This document shows positions 1 to 8,152 of a stretch of 17,549 bases of DNA, in pieces. Each line of letters begins with the position of its first letter. Position 1 is the first letter of the stretch. This stretch comes from CALCCV01 sp964388665 (GTDB lineage Bacteria; Bdellovibrionota; Bdellovibrionia; Bdellovibrionales; Bdellovibrionaceae). The notes below the pieces were generated by a model. It did no database searches, was not told where the DNA came from, and saw only the letters and a program-made list of their open reading frames with translations. The DNA lies in the NCBI GenBank assembly GCA_964388665.1, contig CAYMBJ010000078.1, positions 1 through 17,549 on the forward strand, read 5' to 3'. The position numbers were made by a program, and so were the translations under genes.

Positions 1-226
1 GAAGCTGCCAACTGCAGACCTTCAAGTGCTGAGCTCGCACAATGTAACGACCTTCCTGATGGCCCAACTTGCCGCCACAGTGACTGCATAAATGAACCTT
101 GCCGTCGCATTTCTTTAGCCAAATCTCGAGTCTCTGCTCGTTGCGAAATTCCTTTACATCTTCAACATCAAATCCTTGAAAAGATCGAAACACTGCGGGA
201 ATATAAACTTGAGTCTTTGTCTCCAT
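1..226 (-). CDS. ISL3-family transposase, N-terminal fragment cut by the window edge
   Basis: Seen: reading leftward from the ATG at 226, an open frame of 75 codons runs off the window. It contains a zinc-finger-like segment with CSHCGGKLGH near residues 50-60, then a basic stretch with RYIVRAQHLKV. Known: transposases of the ISL3 group (IS204/IS1001/IS1165) begin with such a zinc-binding domain before the DDE catalytic core, which would lie outside the window. The ATG has AAGGA seven bases upstream. Inference: this is the 5' end of an insertion-sequence transposase. I could not define a terminal inverted repeat or target duplication in the adjoining 350 bases, so the outer end of the element is not placed. 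Whether the gene is intact cannot be judged here. Confidence 0.6.
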   Translation of the reverse strand, partial: METKTQVYIPAVFRSFQGFDVEDVKEFRNEQRLEIWLKKCDGKVHLCSHCGGKLGHQEGRYIVRAQHLKVCSWQL

Positions 227-316
227 ATCACCATCCTTGGTTGTTTTTTGTTGTAATTAAATTTTCAAGAATGAACGATATGATAGGCAAAGACTTTTTC
301 TTTTTCCCCACGCAGC

Positions 317-342
317 ACTTTTGATTTTACTAAATCAAAAGT
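317..342. repeat. Perfect 11-bp inverted repeat, 4-base loop
   Basis: ACTTTTGATTT (317-327) and AAATCAAAAGT (332-342) are exact reverse complements around TACT. The stem is A+T rich and neither side is followed directly by a T run, so a rho-independent terminator is not well supported. It could be part of the insertion-sequence end or a dispersed palindromic repeat. Confidence 0.6.
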
Positions 343-487
343 AACCAAGCGGCAAAAAGCCTCGAATAGTCAATAAAAGCCCTTTCCGCGCGGTAGTTTA
401 ACCCTGGATATATTAAGAAGATTGTCACCTTGCGACTAAAGTCGAGACACCTGGTTTTCCACATTTAACCGACAAAAATTAGAAAGA

Positions 488-516
488 ACCCAGTGCAGAG
501 CCTTTGGCTCTGGGGT
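488..516. other. Hairpin upstream of the patatin gene
   Basis: CAGAGCC (496-502) and GGCTCTG (506-512) pair perfectly around TTT. The stem can be extended by ACCC (488-491) with GGGT (513-516) if AGTG bulges out. No T run follows. It lies 72 bases before the patatin start and could be a leader structure; its role is unknown. Confidence 0.4.
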
Positions 517-587
517 CTGGCCCTTGGTGGAGGATTGGTATGAGAAGTCATTGCCCAACGCTGCCTAGAGGATCATGATTGTAATTA

Positions 588-1721
588 ATGAATGATATCG
601 GTGTGGTACTATCTGGTGGCGGAGCACGTGGAGCATATCAAGCGGGCGTATTAAAGGGCTTAAATGAAGTCTGCCAATCTCAGGGGCTCACCAAAACCCC
701 AGATATTCTAACAGGGGTCAGTGCTGGCGCAATCAATGCGGTGCACTTAGGGCAGAACTCTCTGTCAAAGGACTGGGGTGTTGATCAGCTCTGTGACCTG
801 TGGGGAAAGCTAACTGCAGACCAAGTTTTTCAGACGGATGCTGTGTCTCTAGGAAAGATTGGCTTTGAATGGATCCGTGAGCTTTCTTTCGGAGCTATTC
901 TGGGTAACACTGGCAAACAAGCACTTCTCAATACAGCGCCACTGCGCAATCTTTTGGAAGCCAATATTGATTTTGATGAGCTTCATAAAAAATTGAAACA
1001 AGGCGGCTTCAAAGCCCTGGTGGTTACCGCCGTCGATTATTATCACTCAGTTGCTGTGTCATTTGTCGAAGGCATGGGGGAACTCCCCAGTTGGGAAAAG
1101 GATCGCATGAAATCGGTGCGGGCCATGATTCGTGCCGATCACATCATGGCCTCAAGTGCAATTCCATTGCTATTTCCTCCAATCAAAGTGGACAAATCAT
1201 TTTTTGGCGACGGATGTGTTCGCAATGCTCACCCCTGCAGGCCGGCTCTGTTTTTAGGTGCAAAGAAACTTTTTGTTGTGGGCGTTCGCGAAGAGTCAAA
1301 GAAATTTCAAGATAGCGTTGATCATGCGCCGCCCTCGGTGGGACGAGTGATGAATCTGCTAATGAATGCAGTGCTGCTCGACTCTGTAGAAGTGGACATT
1401 CAGCGCTTGGATCGCCTCAACGCCATGATCAAAGGCCTCAGTGAAAAGGAAAAATCGAAGATCAAATACAAGCATGTGCCCTATGTGATGGTGACCCCAA
1501 GCATAGACATTGGCAAGCTTGCGCAGAGTATGTCCAACCGCCTGCCGCGGTTGGTGCGGTTTTTAATGAAAGGCTTGGGTCCACTTGAGGATTCGGCCGA
1601 AGTCATCAGCTACCTTCTTTTTGACCAAAAGTTTTGTAAAACTTTAATTGAGGTGGGCTACTATGACGCCCTCAACTTAAGGGAGAATATAATCCAAACC
1701 CTTGAAGAGAATCTTGACTAA
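588..1721 (+). CDS. Patatin-like phospholipase family protein
   Basis: Seen: the protein (377 aa) opens with a beta strand and the oxyanion-hole motif GGGARG (residues 10-15). The nucleophile elbow is GVSAG with Ser45, and the second catalytic residue is Asp208 in FFGDG. Known: patatin-like lipases use this Ser-Asp dyad to hydrolyse acyl esters of phospholipids. There is no signal peptide or clear transmembrane helix, so it probably acts in the cytoplasm or on the inner face of the membrane. The ATG at 588 is the only start preserving the N-terminal strand. Upstream AGAGGA is 14 bases away, so the ribosome site is weak. The next gene starts 10 bases after the stop, so the two are probably co-transcribed. 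The substrate is unknown; the family includes storage proteins, toxins and housekeeping lipases. Confidence 0.88.
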   Translation: MNDIGVVLSGGGARGAYQAGVLKGLNEVCQSQGLTKTPDILTGVSAGAINAVHLGQNSLSKDWGVDQLCDLWGKLTADQVFQTDAVSLGKIGFEWIRELSFGAILGNTGKQALLNTAPLRNLLEANIDFDELHKKLKQGGFKALVVTAVDYYHSVAVSFVEGMGELPSWEKDRMKSVRAMIRADHIMASSAIPLLFPPIKVDKSFFGDGCVRNAHPCRPALFLGAKKLFVVGVREESKKFQDSVDHAPPSVGRVMNLLMNAVLLDSVEVDIQRLDRLNAMIKGLSEKEKSKIKYKHVPYVMVTPSIDIGKLAQSMSNRLPRLVRFLMKGLGPLEDSAEVISYLLFDQKFCKTLIEVGYYDALNLRENIIQTLEENLD

Positions 1722-1731
1722 TGGAGCGTAC

Positions 1732-2376
1732 ATGAAAGTTCTGCTTCTTGGCTCTACGGGATTGGTTGGCAGCGAAGTCCTTAAGTTAGCTCTAGCGGAT
1801 CCCACTATCGAGAAAGTCCACTTACTTGCCCGTCACAACAGTGGTGTTGAAAGCTCGAAGATCATTGAGTTTATTGGCCCATTAGATGAAATGGATAAGC
1901 ACCCAGAGGCTTTCAGCGTGGATGCTGTTATCTGCTGCCTTGGTACCACCATAAAGAAAGCTGGTAGCAAGGCGCAGTTCAAAATGGTGGATTATAACTA
2001 TCCCCTAGCTGCTGCTAAATTGGCAAAAGAAAGTGGTGTGAAAAGTTACTGTATAGTGACTGCACTTGGGGCCAATTCAAAGTCAAAAGTATTCTACAAT
2101 CGAGTAAAGGGTGAGCTTGAGAGAGATCTTAAGGGCTTAGCTTTCCAGAGGCTCGCCATTGTGAGGCCATCCATTATTGTGGGTGTTCGCAAGGAGCGGC
2201 GATTTGGAGAGGCCGTCGGAATATTTGCAGCAAAAATGCTAAGTCCTCTCTTCATTGGCCCAATAAAAAAATACGGGGGCTCTAAAGTTAAAGATATTGC
2301 CAATTTAGTGATTCAATTAGCAAAAGACGAAACCCCCAAAAGCTATATTGGCTTTGAAATAAAGCAGTTAAAATAG
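1732..2376 (+). CDS. NAD(P)-binding Rossmann-fold oxidoreductase, HTATIP2/TIP30-like
   Basis: Seen: the protein (214 aa) starts with the dinucleotide-binding loop GSTGLVG (residues 7-13), carries CCLGTT at the end of a later strand, then a serine/threonine-rich strand followed by YNRVK with Tyr122 and Lys126, the YxxxK pair of short-chain dehydrogenases. Known: small atypical SDR proteins of the TIP30/YwnB sort share this layout and length. I chose ATG 1732 because GGAG sits five bases upstream and the Rossmann strand begins at once; an in-frame TTG at 1702 would overlap the patatin gene by 20 bases and add ten residues without counterpart. Co-transcription with the patatin gene is likely. 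The substrate cannot be told from the sequence. No terminator is evident after it. Confidence 0.82.
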   Translation: MKVLLLGSTGLVGSEVLKLALADPTIEKVHLLARHNSGVESSKIIEFIGPLDEMDKHPEAFSVDAVICCLGTTIKKAGSKAQFKMVDYNYPLAAAKLAKESGVKSYCIVTALGANSKSKVFYNRVKGELERDLKGLAFQRLAIVRPSIIVGVRKERRFGEAVGIFAAKMLSPLFIGPIKKYGGSKVKDIANLVIQLAKDETPKSYIGFEIKQLK

Positions 2377-2476
2377 TCGAGGATTATTCATGCCGATCAA
2401 GAATGACAGCGTCAACAGTAAAGCCCATCTGGCACTTCAACTCTGTCCATAGATTTTACAAACGTGAAAGTTTGAC

Positions 2477-2493
2477 TGTCCAGGTGATGGACA
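2477..2493. repeat. Small inverted repeat upstream of the S41-like gene
   Basis: TGTCCA (2477-2482) and TGGACA (2488-2493) are reverse complements separated by GGTGA. The site lies about 125 bases before the S41-like start and overlaps a TTGACT hexamer (2472-2477) that could serve as a -35 element. It may be an operator, but 6-bp arms can arise by chance and no good -10 follows at standard spacing. Confidence 0.25.
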
Positions 2494-2615
2494 AGTGAAT
2501 TCCTGCGCATAATTTTGTAAAATGAGTTCAGATCAAAATTAGAGGCGATAGCGGCTGGTCAAAATCAAAACACGCTCTTGCCTAAAGGCGATTCAAACTC
2601 TTGAGAGGTGTTCCC

Positions 2616-3950
2616 ATGTCACTAGCCCATACAATGACTGTTCTAATTATTTTTGGTTCAATGCTGTTGCCAACTTTATCTGAATCTCACCAATTGAGTC
2701 TTAAAGAGCAGATTGATGATTTTGAACAGATGGCTGAATTGTTAAATTCTGGCTGGGCCAATCGCGAACGTCATGAACAGCTCAGTGGAATCTTACTTTC
2801 TGAAAGGCTGCAAAAAGCCTACAGTCTATTGCTTCGCCCGCCTGTCATGAGCAATCACCAATATGGTCTTTTTATTTCTCGTTTTTTGAATTCATTAGAA
2901 GATGGACATATTGAAGCCGAAATGTCCAAATTAATAGATTACGATTACTCAAGAAATCAATTCACTTTCGCAGATTCTACAGATGGATTGATTGTTACTT
3001 CTTGCAGCTATAATTGTAATGGCATTTCCATCCCATCAAAAGTGTATGAGATTGATGGGATCGACAGTGAATCTTGGCTTCAATCTCGAATGCGATACGC
3101 CATAGGTTCAACAACTTTTGGTAAACGTGCTGATTTGATTCGACGTTTGTCTGCTCGTGGTGAGGGCATTGGAGTCATCAGCAAACCAAGATTGATCACA
3201 GTAGTAAAAACATATGCGAATGGCAATTCTACAAAAAGACATTTGGTCTTGGATTGGCAATGGTCCGATCAAACTGAACCAAAGAACGAAGCTTGTGTTC
3301 AGTCTGAGGTCAAGTCTAGTACGCTTGTCTTACGAGTTCCGACCTTTGCTTGCCAAAGTTCGGCAGAACATTCCGGTTCTGATAAATTTAGTTTGGATTT
3401 ATTGAAGGCTATGAGCGTGAAGCAGAGTTATAACAAGGTAATGATTGATTTGCGGGGAAATCCAGGAGGATTGCCGGACCAAGCCAAAGAGTTGATGAGC
3501 TACTTTATCGAGAACGATCTTTTTTGGTTTTCAGTAAAGAATATACAGTTCGGTGACGAAGGTGGACCCTACGCGGACTATGCAAATCCCAAAGTAAATC
3601 CCCCACAGCTTAGTCATCTAAAATCAATCCCGCTTTGGCTATTGACCGATGGTGGATGCTTCTCACAGTGTCCAATATTGGTATTGGCAGCCAAACTTGG
3701 AAATCGCGCAAAGATTGTCGGATCGAATATGGATGCAGGAGCAGGCAGCTATATGAACGAATATTGGAATGCGCCCAGTGGCATGTGGTCCCTGTCGGTT
3801 CCCCCTTGGGTGGCACTGGCGGCGGACGGCCAATTTATCGAGGGCCATTCTCTGAGAGTCGATGTGCCAGCGCTGCCCTCACTTGAAGATTATAAAGCCT
3901 ACGGCGAAAGGGCTCCTGTAGAAAAGGCCCTTGCGAAGATCAATTTTTGA
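2616..3950 (+). CDS. Exported S41-family (TSPc-domain) peptidase-like protein
   Basis: Seen: the protein (444 aa) begins with a hydrophobic segment to about residue 23, a likely signal peptide. The C-terminal half has the S41 hallmark VMIDLRGNPGG (about 275-285) and then LLTDGGCFSQC, where Ser350 sits at the nucleophile position. The lysine expected about 25 residues later in CtpA-type proteases is missing (SNMDAGAGS there). Six cysteines (130, 134, 227, 246, 348, 352) suggest disulfides outside the cytoplasm. Known: S41 proteins cleave near C termini of exported proteins; families other than CtpA use different catalytic partners. No PDZ domain was recognised. The ATG at 2616 is preferred over an in-frame TTG at 2601 because AGAGGTG lies five bases before it. 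It stands alone on the plus strand. Activity is uncertain; it could be a non-CtpA S41 enzyme or an inactive homologue. Confidence 0.72.
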   Translation: MSLAHTMTVLIIFGSMLLPTLSESHQLSLKEQIDDFEQMAELLNSGWANRERHEQLSGILLSERLQKAYSLLLRPPVMSNHQYGLFISRFLNSLEDGHIEAEMSKLIDYDYSRNQFTFADSTDGLIVTSCSYNCNGISIPSKVYEIDGIDSESWLQSRMRYAIGSTTFGKRADLIRRLSARGEGIGVISKPRLITVVKTYANGNSTKRHLVLDWQWSDQTEPKNEACVQSEVKSSTLVLRVPTFACQSSAEHSGSDKFSLDLLKAMSVKQSYNKVMIDLRGNPGGLPDQAKELMSYFIENDLFWFSVKNIQFGDEGGPYADYANPKVNPPQLSHLKSIPLWLLTDGGCFSQCPILVLAAKLGNRAKIVGSNMDAGAGSYMNEYWNAPSGMWSLSVPPWVALAADGQFIEGHSLRVDVPALPSLEDYKAYGERAPVEKALAKINF

Positions 3951-4170
3951 GTTTCACAAGAGTTGATGACGGGCCTCTACCGCCGAGCAATTTGTTTACT
4001 TTTCGTGCCAAGATGAAACACTTGTGCCATCATCGTTCTTTCCACAGATAAACTGATTAAGTCGTGGGTCCAATGTGCCGAAGAAGCTCTGTATGAAATC
4101 ATTTCGACCAGAAAATCTCACTTGGTCTGTTTCCTTAACCGGATTTTTTTTAGAGGTTGGCAAATCACCA

Positions 4171-4617
4171 ATGCTTTTGCTGAGGCTCATGATTATTACT
4201 GGTCTATTGAGCTTGCCTCTCTTTGTTCGGGCTCAGGCACCTTCGGCGGTACAGAAAAGTGCAGAGGTGACTGGTGATACGGCGGCTGCGACCAAGAGAA
4301 TCGCTGACGAGATGAAAGATGCCAAGCGCCGCGAAGGCCTTCTTGATACGGATCAAGCCAAGCAAGCACACAAAAATTTGCAAAATCTCACAGGTGATGG
4401 TGCCAATCTCGATAAGTCGTACGATTTGGCCGCGAAGCTGTTTGAAAAATTGATGGCCGAAGCCAAGGGTGATCCAAACAAGGCCTCGCAGCTGCTTCTT
4501 GAATATCAAAAAAATCCAGAAGCATTTTATGAAAAGCTAAGCTCCGCAGACAAAGCAAAGATCCGTGACATTGCCAATGACGCGAACGCCGGTCCTGCAT
4601 CTACCAAAGGGCCCTAA
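4171..4617 (+). CDS. Small exported helical protein of unknown function
   Basis: I do not recognise a family. With the ATG at 4171 the protein has 148 residues: a signal peptide (LLLRLMIITGLLSLPLFVRAQA region) and then about 125 mature residues that are highly charged, rich in Ala, Lys, Asp and Glu, without cysteine, and probably almost all helical. The tail is Pro/Gly-rich. In-frame starts further upstream (GTG 4075, ATG 4093) would put 26-32 polar residues before the hydrophobic core, which is unusual for a signal peptide; AGAGG at 4152-4156 is rather far from ATG 4171, and ATG 4189 is a further option. It converges with the histidine kinase gene. It could be a periplasmic or surface protein; nothing shows a partner. 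Confidence 0.62.
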   Translation: MLLLRLMIITGLLSLPLFVRAQAPSAVQKSAEVTGDTAAATKRIADEMKDAKRREGLLDTDQAKQAHKNLQNLTGDGANLDKSYDLAAKLFEKLMAEAKGDPNKASQLLLEYQKNPEAFYEKLSSADKAKIRDIANDANAGPASTKGP

Positions 4618-4689
4618 AGTATTCATGATTCCGTGGCTCTGCTCGCCAGGAGGGCTGTGCCCGCCCACTTGCCCCGACTAAATGCAAGA

Positions 4690-6006
4690 TCACAAAGTTG
4701 GATGACGTTCTTGATCCCTTGCAAAATCCGATATACCAATCGGCTGAAGCTGGGCCATTGGAAACTTTATTGTAGCGCAGGCTCCGCGCTCTTTAGCATT
4801 GCCTACACTCACCGTGCCTCCATGCATTTCGATATTGCGTTTTGCGGCAAAAAGGCCAATACCGCTACTTGTTTCGCCTCCACTTGGTCTGGCGCTCAGG
4901 CGACTTCCCGGTTGAAACATTTTGGAGAAATCATCTTTGGCAAAGCCGGGGCCTTGGTCTGTGATTTTGAATACGAGTGACTCCCCTTCTGTTGTTGCCG
5001 TTGCTGTGATTTCAGAGTTGAGGGGAGAAAACTTCAAAGCGTTGCCGATAAGGTTGTAGAAGGCGTCTTGAATTAGCGATTTGGATCCGCTGAGCACCGT
5101 CTTCTGCTTTTGGTTCATGGGTAGATTGGCACTGAAAGTGATTTTTTGGCCTTTGCTTTTGGCAATGGGCTCTAGAAAAAAACAGGTCTCTTGAAAGCAA
5201 TCGAGTAATGCCACGGGTTCTTTGGCGGCAGATTCAGCGATCTCATCCGTATCCAGTACGGACCCGACCAAGTTGAGCGTATTGTTTGAGATGTTCTGTA
5301 TGATTTGACTCATCTCTAGCAGGGATTTGTTGTTACCGGCTTCATCTTGGAGGAGTTCAGCAAAACCACGAATAGAGCCCAATGGATTTTTGAGATCATG
5401 AACTGCCGTCCTAAATTTTGCTTCTTTGAGGGCAAGATTCCTATGCAAACTCTGATTGACGGACTCAACGTGCGCGAGCGTTGCCACCATGGCCTTTTGC
5501 ATCTGCGAGGACTGGCGGCGATCATAGACAAAGAAGGTCAGAGCTAAAAATAGCAACACACCATCAGCTACGTTGGCGAAGATAATTTTATCTAAAACAT
5601 CCGAAGATGTGGTCTGAGCCATATTGGAATGAATTTCAAGTAGTGTCCTTTCAGCTGCACTCAGTTGAGACAAAAGCCTTTCGCCAGGATTGTCCTGCAA
5701 AGTCTGAAGATCCAGGGCGGAGAGTTCCATCAGCTCTTGAGTCAGCTTTGTTTGTGAAGGGATGTCTTTAACCAAATCTCGCAACAAGTGAATTGAATCT
5801 TGAAGCTCTTCAAAACTCAGGCGATTGAGCTGGTACTCAAAAACAGCCAACTTCGCATTGTCAATGGCTTGAATAATTTCGTAGGAGCGACTCACCCACT
5901 GCCCGGTCTCTGTGGTCAAACTGTTTTGACGATAAATGCTAAAATCACCGTAAAAATTAATGGCTATGCCTGAGATCACGAATAAATAAAATAGATTTTT
6001 TTTCAT
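4690..6006 (-). CDS. Membrane sensor histidine kinase with CHASE3-like sensor region
   Basis: Seen: 438 aa from the ATG at 6006. A first transmembrane helix (about 4-20) and a second (about 141-162) bracket a mainly helical extracytoplasmic segment with WVSRSYEIIQAIDNAK near its start, similar to CHASE3 domains. Then come a coiled linker, a HisKA domain with the phospho-accepting His203 in HDLKNPLGS, and an ATPase domain with N box NLIGNALKFS (about 318-327), G1 box DQGPGF (about 350-355) and a GIGLFAAK G2 box. All catalytic boxes look intact. No receiver domain is attached and no response regulator gene is in the window, so its partner is elsewhere. It lies 87 bases downstream of kup on the same strand, so co-transcription is likely. 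An in-frame GTG at 6036 would add ten residues; ATG 6006 gives a normal first helix. Confidence 0.87.
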   Translation of the reverse strand: MKKNLFYLFVISGIAINFYGDFSIYRQNSLTTETGQWVSRSYEIIQAIDNAKLAVFEYQLNRLSFEELQDSIHLLRDLVKDIPSQTKLTQELMELSALDLQTLQDNPGERLLSQLSAAERTLLEIHSNMAQTTSSDVLDKIIFANVADGVLLFLALTFFVYDRRQSSQMQKAMVATLAHVESVNQSLHRNLALKEAKFRTAVHDLKNPLGSIRGFAELLQDEAGNNKSLLEMSQIIQNISNNTLNLVGSVLDTDEIAESAAKEPVALLDCFQETCFFLEPIAKSKGQKITFSANLPMNQKQKTVLSGSKSLIQDAFYNLIGNALKFSPLNSEITATATTEGESLVFKITDQGPGFAKDDFSKMFQPGSRLSARPSGGETSSGIGLFAAKRNIEMHGGTVSVGNAKERGACATIKFPMAQLQPIGISDFARDQERHPTL

Positions 6007-6078
6007 TGATTCTATGATCGATCCACAAAGCTGCACTGTCTAAAGATAACGATGTGCATTCAAACCGGCAGATTTTCC

Positions 6079-6097
6079 TTTTTCAGGAGCCTGTTAG
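6079..6097. repeat. 19-bp repeat, copy 1 (at the kup stop codon)
   Basis: TTTTTCAGGAGCCTGTTAG here is identical to 9149-9167. The core CAGG-AG-CCTG is a near palindrome. On the minus strand the repeat contains the kup stop codon TAA. An exact 19-base match twice in 17.5 kb is not expected by chance, so this is probably a dispersed genomic repeat or protein-binding site. Confidence 0.75.
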
Positions 6098-8046
6098 ATT
6101 TCGACCTGAATGCCAACTTCGATCACTTGATTGGGGGGAATGCGAAAAAAGGCAGTGGGACGCTGTGCATTTCTTGACATCACAGCAAAGATTTTCTCGC
6201 GCCAAATGGACATTCCTGGATGATTGGAGGCCAATATGGTCTCTCTCCCCAGGACGAAGGTCGTCTCGGTGATTTTAAAATGAATGTCCTCGCTGCGACA
6301 GGCATCGAGAATGTGTTTCATTTTAGGGGTTTCCATAAAACCATAAAAGGCGAGGATTCGATAAAAGTTAGGTATGATCTCCTCAATACGAATCCGCTCT
6401 TTCTTCGGAACAATGGGGACCTCTTGAGTTTGAATGGTTAGAAGTGCGATGCGCTCGTGCAACACTTTGTTATGCTTTAGATTGTGTAGCAGGGGCACGG
6501 GAATACCGAGGGGATCGCCTGACATATAGATAGCGGTTCCCGCCACTCGCAAGGGTGGATTTTTAATCAAAGAATTGCAGAATTGATCCACAGACTGTGA
6601 TCTTTCCTGGAGCCGCGCATAGAGGATCTTTCTCCCTTTTTGCCAGGTCATCATTACCAAGTAGATCACGAGACCGGTGACCAACGGGAACCAACCGCCA
6701 TGAGAAATTTTATTGAGATTGGCAAAGCAAAAAGCAAAATCAATAATTAAAAACACGCTGAATAGAGCGCTGGCCCGCGGAAGACTCCACTTCCATTTGT
6801 TGATGGCCACAATCCAGATCAACAACGTGGTGATGACCATTGTGAGCGTGACGGCGATTCCATAGGCGGCTGCCAAATTGGATGAGGTTCTAAAGTTGAG
6901 CACCAACCAAATCACAGCAGCAAAGAGAGTCCAATTGATAAAGGGGATATAGATCTGTCCGATCTCACGGCTGGAGGTGTGAACAATGGCAATGCGCGGA
7001 CAAAAACCCAGTTGCACCGCTTGGCGAGTGATGCTGAAGACTCCCGTGATCAATGCCTGTGAGGCAATGATAGAGGCCATGGTCGAGAGAATCACCAAGG
7101 GTACAAGTCCCCAGGTTGGTGACAAGCGATAAAAGGGATGATCGATGGAGGAGGGATCAACAATCAATAGCGCACTCTGTCCCAAATAGTTCAGTGCGAG
7201 GCCAGGTAGCACAACGGCAAACCAAGCGCGGCGAATGGGCCTGCGGCCAAAGTGACCCATGTCTGCATAGAGGGCCTCACCACCGGTCACGACCAGAAAC
7301 ACACTTCCCAACACCAGAAAAGCGATCTTTTGGTTGATCAGAAAAAACTCCACCGCATGGTGTGGGCTTAATGCACCCAAGATTTCCGGATAGAGAGTGA
7401 TCCCGTGTATCCCCAGTGCGCCAATTGTTATGAACCAGACCAAAATCAAGGGACCAAAGACACTGCCAATTCTTGCAGTGCCATACTTTTGCAGCAGAAA
7501 AAGCCCTGTTAAAATGATGCAAGTGATGGGAATGACCCAAGAAGAAAAAGCCGTGGTGACCTGCTCTATCCCTTCTACGGCAGAAAGAACAGTGATGGCT
7601 GGAGTGATGGCGCCATCACCATAAAGAAGGGCCGCCCCAAAGATTCCCAGAATCAAAATCGCAGCACGACGTTTGGATGATTCGCCCTTTGAACCCACAG
7701 GAGATTTTGTTCTGAGTGCAAGAGCCATGAGAGACAGAATGCCGCCCTCACCTTTATTGTCGGCTCTAAGAACAAAGATCATGTATTTAACGCAGATGAT
7801 GAGAATCATGGTCCAAAAGATCAGTGACATCACGCCAAAAACATTCTGTGGATTGAGGGCAAGTCCGTACTCATGACCAAAACACTCGCGCAATGCATAT
7901 AGGGGACTGGTACCGATGTCGCCGTAAACTACACCTAATGCGCTCAAAGTCAGAACTGCCATTGCTGAGCGCGAAGTTTGATTGTCGCTACCTAAGGTCT
8001 GGTTCCCTGTCTGTTGTTGATCATCTTTAGAATTTTCTGGACCCAT
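6094..8046 (-). CDS. kup: Kup-family potassium uptake permease
   Basis: Seen: 650 aa, the usual length for Kup. A hydrophilic N-terminal tail of about 28 residues leads into the family signature GVVYGDIGTSPLYA (from about residue 38), followed by roughly twelve hydrophobic helices up to about residue 440 and a soluble C-terminal domain of about 200 residues. DNKGEGGILSLMAL is also typical. Known: KUP/HAK/KT proteins import K+ coupled to H+ across the inner membrane. The ATG at 8044-8046 starts the frame; the ribosome site is weak (AGAG). The gene diverges from the PilZ gene across 106 bp, with a candidate promoter at 8102-8131. The downstream histidine kinase probably shares its transcript. 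No internal stop or truncation was seen. Confidence 0.95.
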   Translation of the reverse strand: MGPENSKDDQQQTGNQTLGSDNQTSRSAMAVLTLSALGVVYGDIGTSPLYALRECFGHEYGLALNPQNVFGVMSLIFWTMILIICVKYMIFVLRADNKGEGGILSLMALALRTKSPVGSKGESSKRRAAILILGIFGAALLYGDGAITPAITVLSAVEGIEQVTTAFSSWVIPITCIILTGLFLLQKYGTARIGSVFGPLILVWFITIGALGIHGITLYPEILGALSPHHAVEFFLINQKIAFLVLGSVFLVVTGGEALYADMGHFGRRPIRRAWFAVVLPGLALNYLGQSALLIVDPSSIDHPFYRLSPTWGLVPLVILSTMASIIASQALITGVFSITRQAVQLGFCPRIAIVHTSSREIGQIYIPFINWTLFAAVIWLVLNFRTSSNLAAAYGIAVTLTMVITTLLIWIVAINKWKWSLPRASALFSVFLIIDFAFCFANLNKISHGGWFPLVTGLVIYLVMMTWQKGRKILYARLQERSQSVDQFCNSLIKNPPLRVAGTAIYMSGDPLGIPVPLLHNLKHNKVLHERIALLTIQTQEVPIVPKKERIRIEEIIPNFYRILAFYGFMETPKMKHILDACRSEDIHFKITETTFVLGRETILASNHPGMSIWREKIFAVMSRNAQRPTAFFRIPPNQVIEVGIQVEI

Positions 8047-8101
8047 TAAAACTCTATTCGCAGCCGATTAGTCTTAAGCAGAATGAATGATTTCTAGCCT
8101 C

Positions 8102-8131
8102 AGGATAGAGGGCAGATCGACAACTTGGCAA
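8102..8131 (-). promoter_or_regulatory. Candidate sigma-70 promoter for kup
   Basis: Read on the minus strand, TTGCCA (8126-8131) is followed after 18 bases by TATCCT (8102-8107), about 55 bases before the kup start. The -35 matches the consensus at five of six places and the -10 at four. It lies in the divergent spacer shared with the PilZ gene. This is a pattern match only. Confidence 0.35.
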
Positions 8132-8152
8132 TTCTTTTATTAGGCAGGACAA

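Larger units (their letters stand above)
227..587. other. Gene-free stretch between the transposase and the patatin gene
   Basis: No convincing coding frame on either strand. It holds a T-rich tract (about 289-306), a perfect 11-bp inverted repeat (317-342), a small CGACT/AGTCG palindrome (433-444) and a C+G-rich hairpin (488-516). Part of it probably belongs to the end of the insertion sequence and part to the upstream region of the patatin gene. I see no clear -35/-10 pair. Confidence 0.6.

Noticed and set aside
268..370. A minus-strand frame through the 317-342 palindrome (reading FCRLVTFDLVKSKV).
   Set aside because: No start codon with a ribosome site, it spans a palindrome, and it is too short to support.
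250..589. TTGTAATTAA occurs at 250-259 and 580-589, like a target duplication around a 320-bp insertion.
   Set aside because: The ends of the enclosed segment show no inverted repeats, and an A+T-rich 10-mer can recur by chance.
4618..4689. Possible bidirectional terminator between the convergent exported protein and kinase genes (GGGC-TGT-GCCC).
   Set aside because: The four-bp stem is weak and there is no T run on either side.
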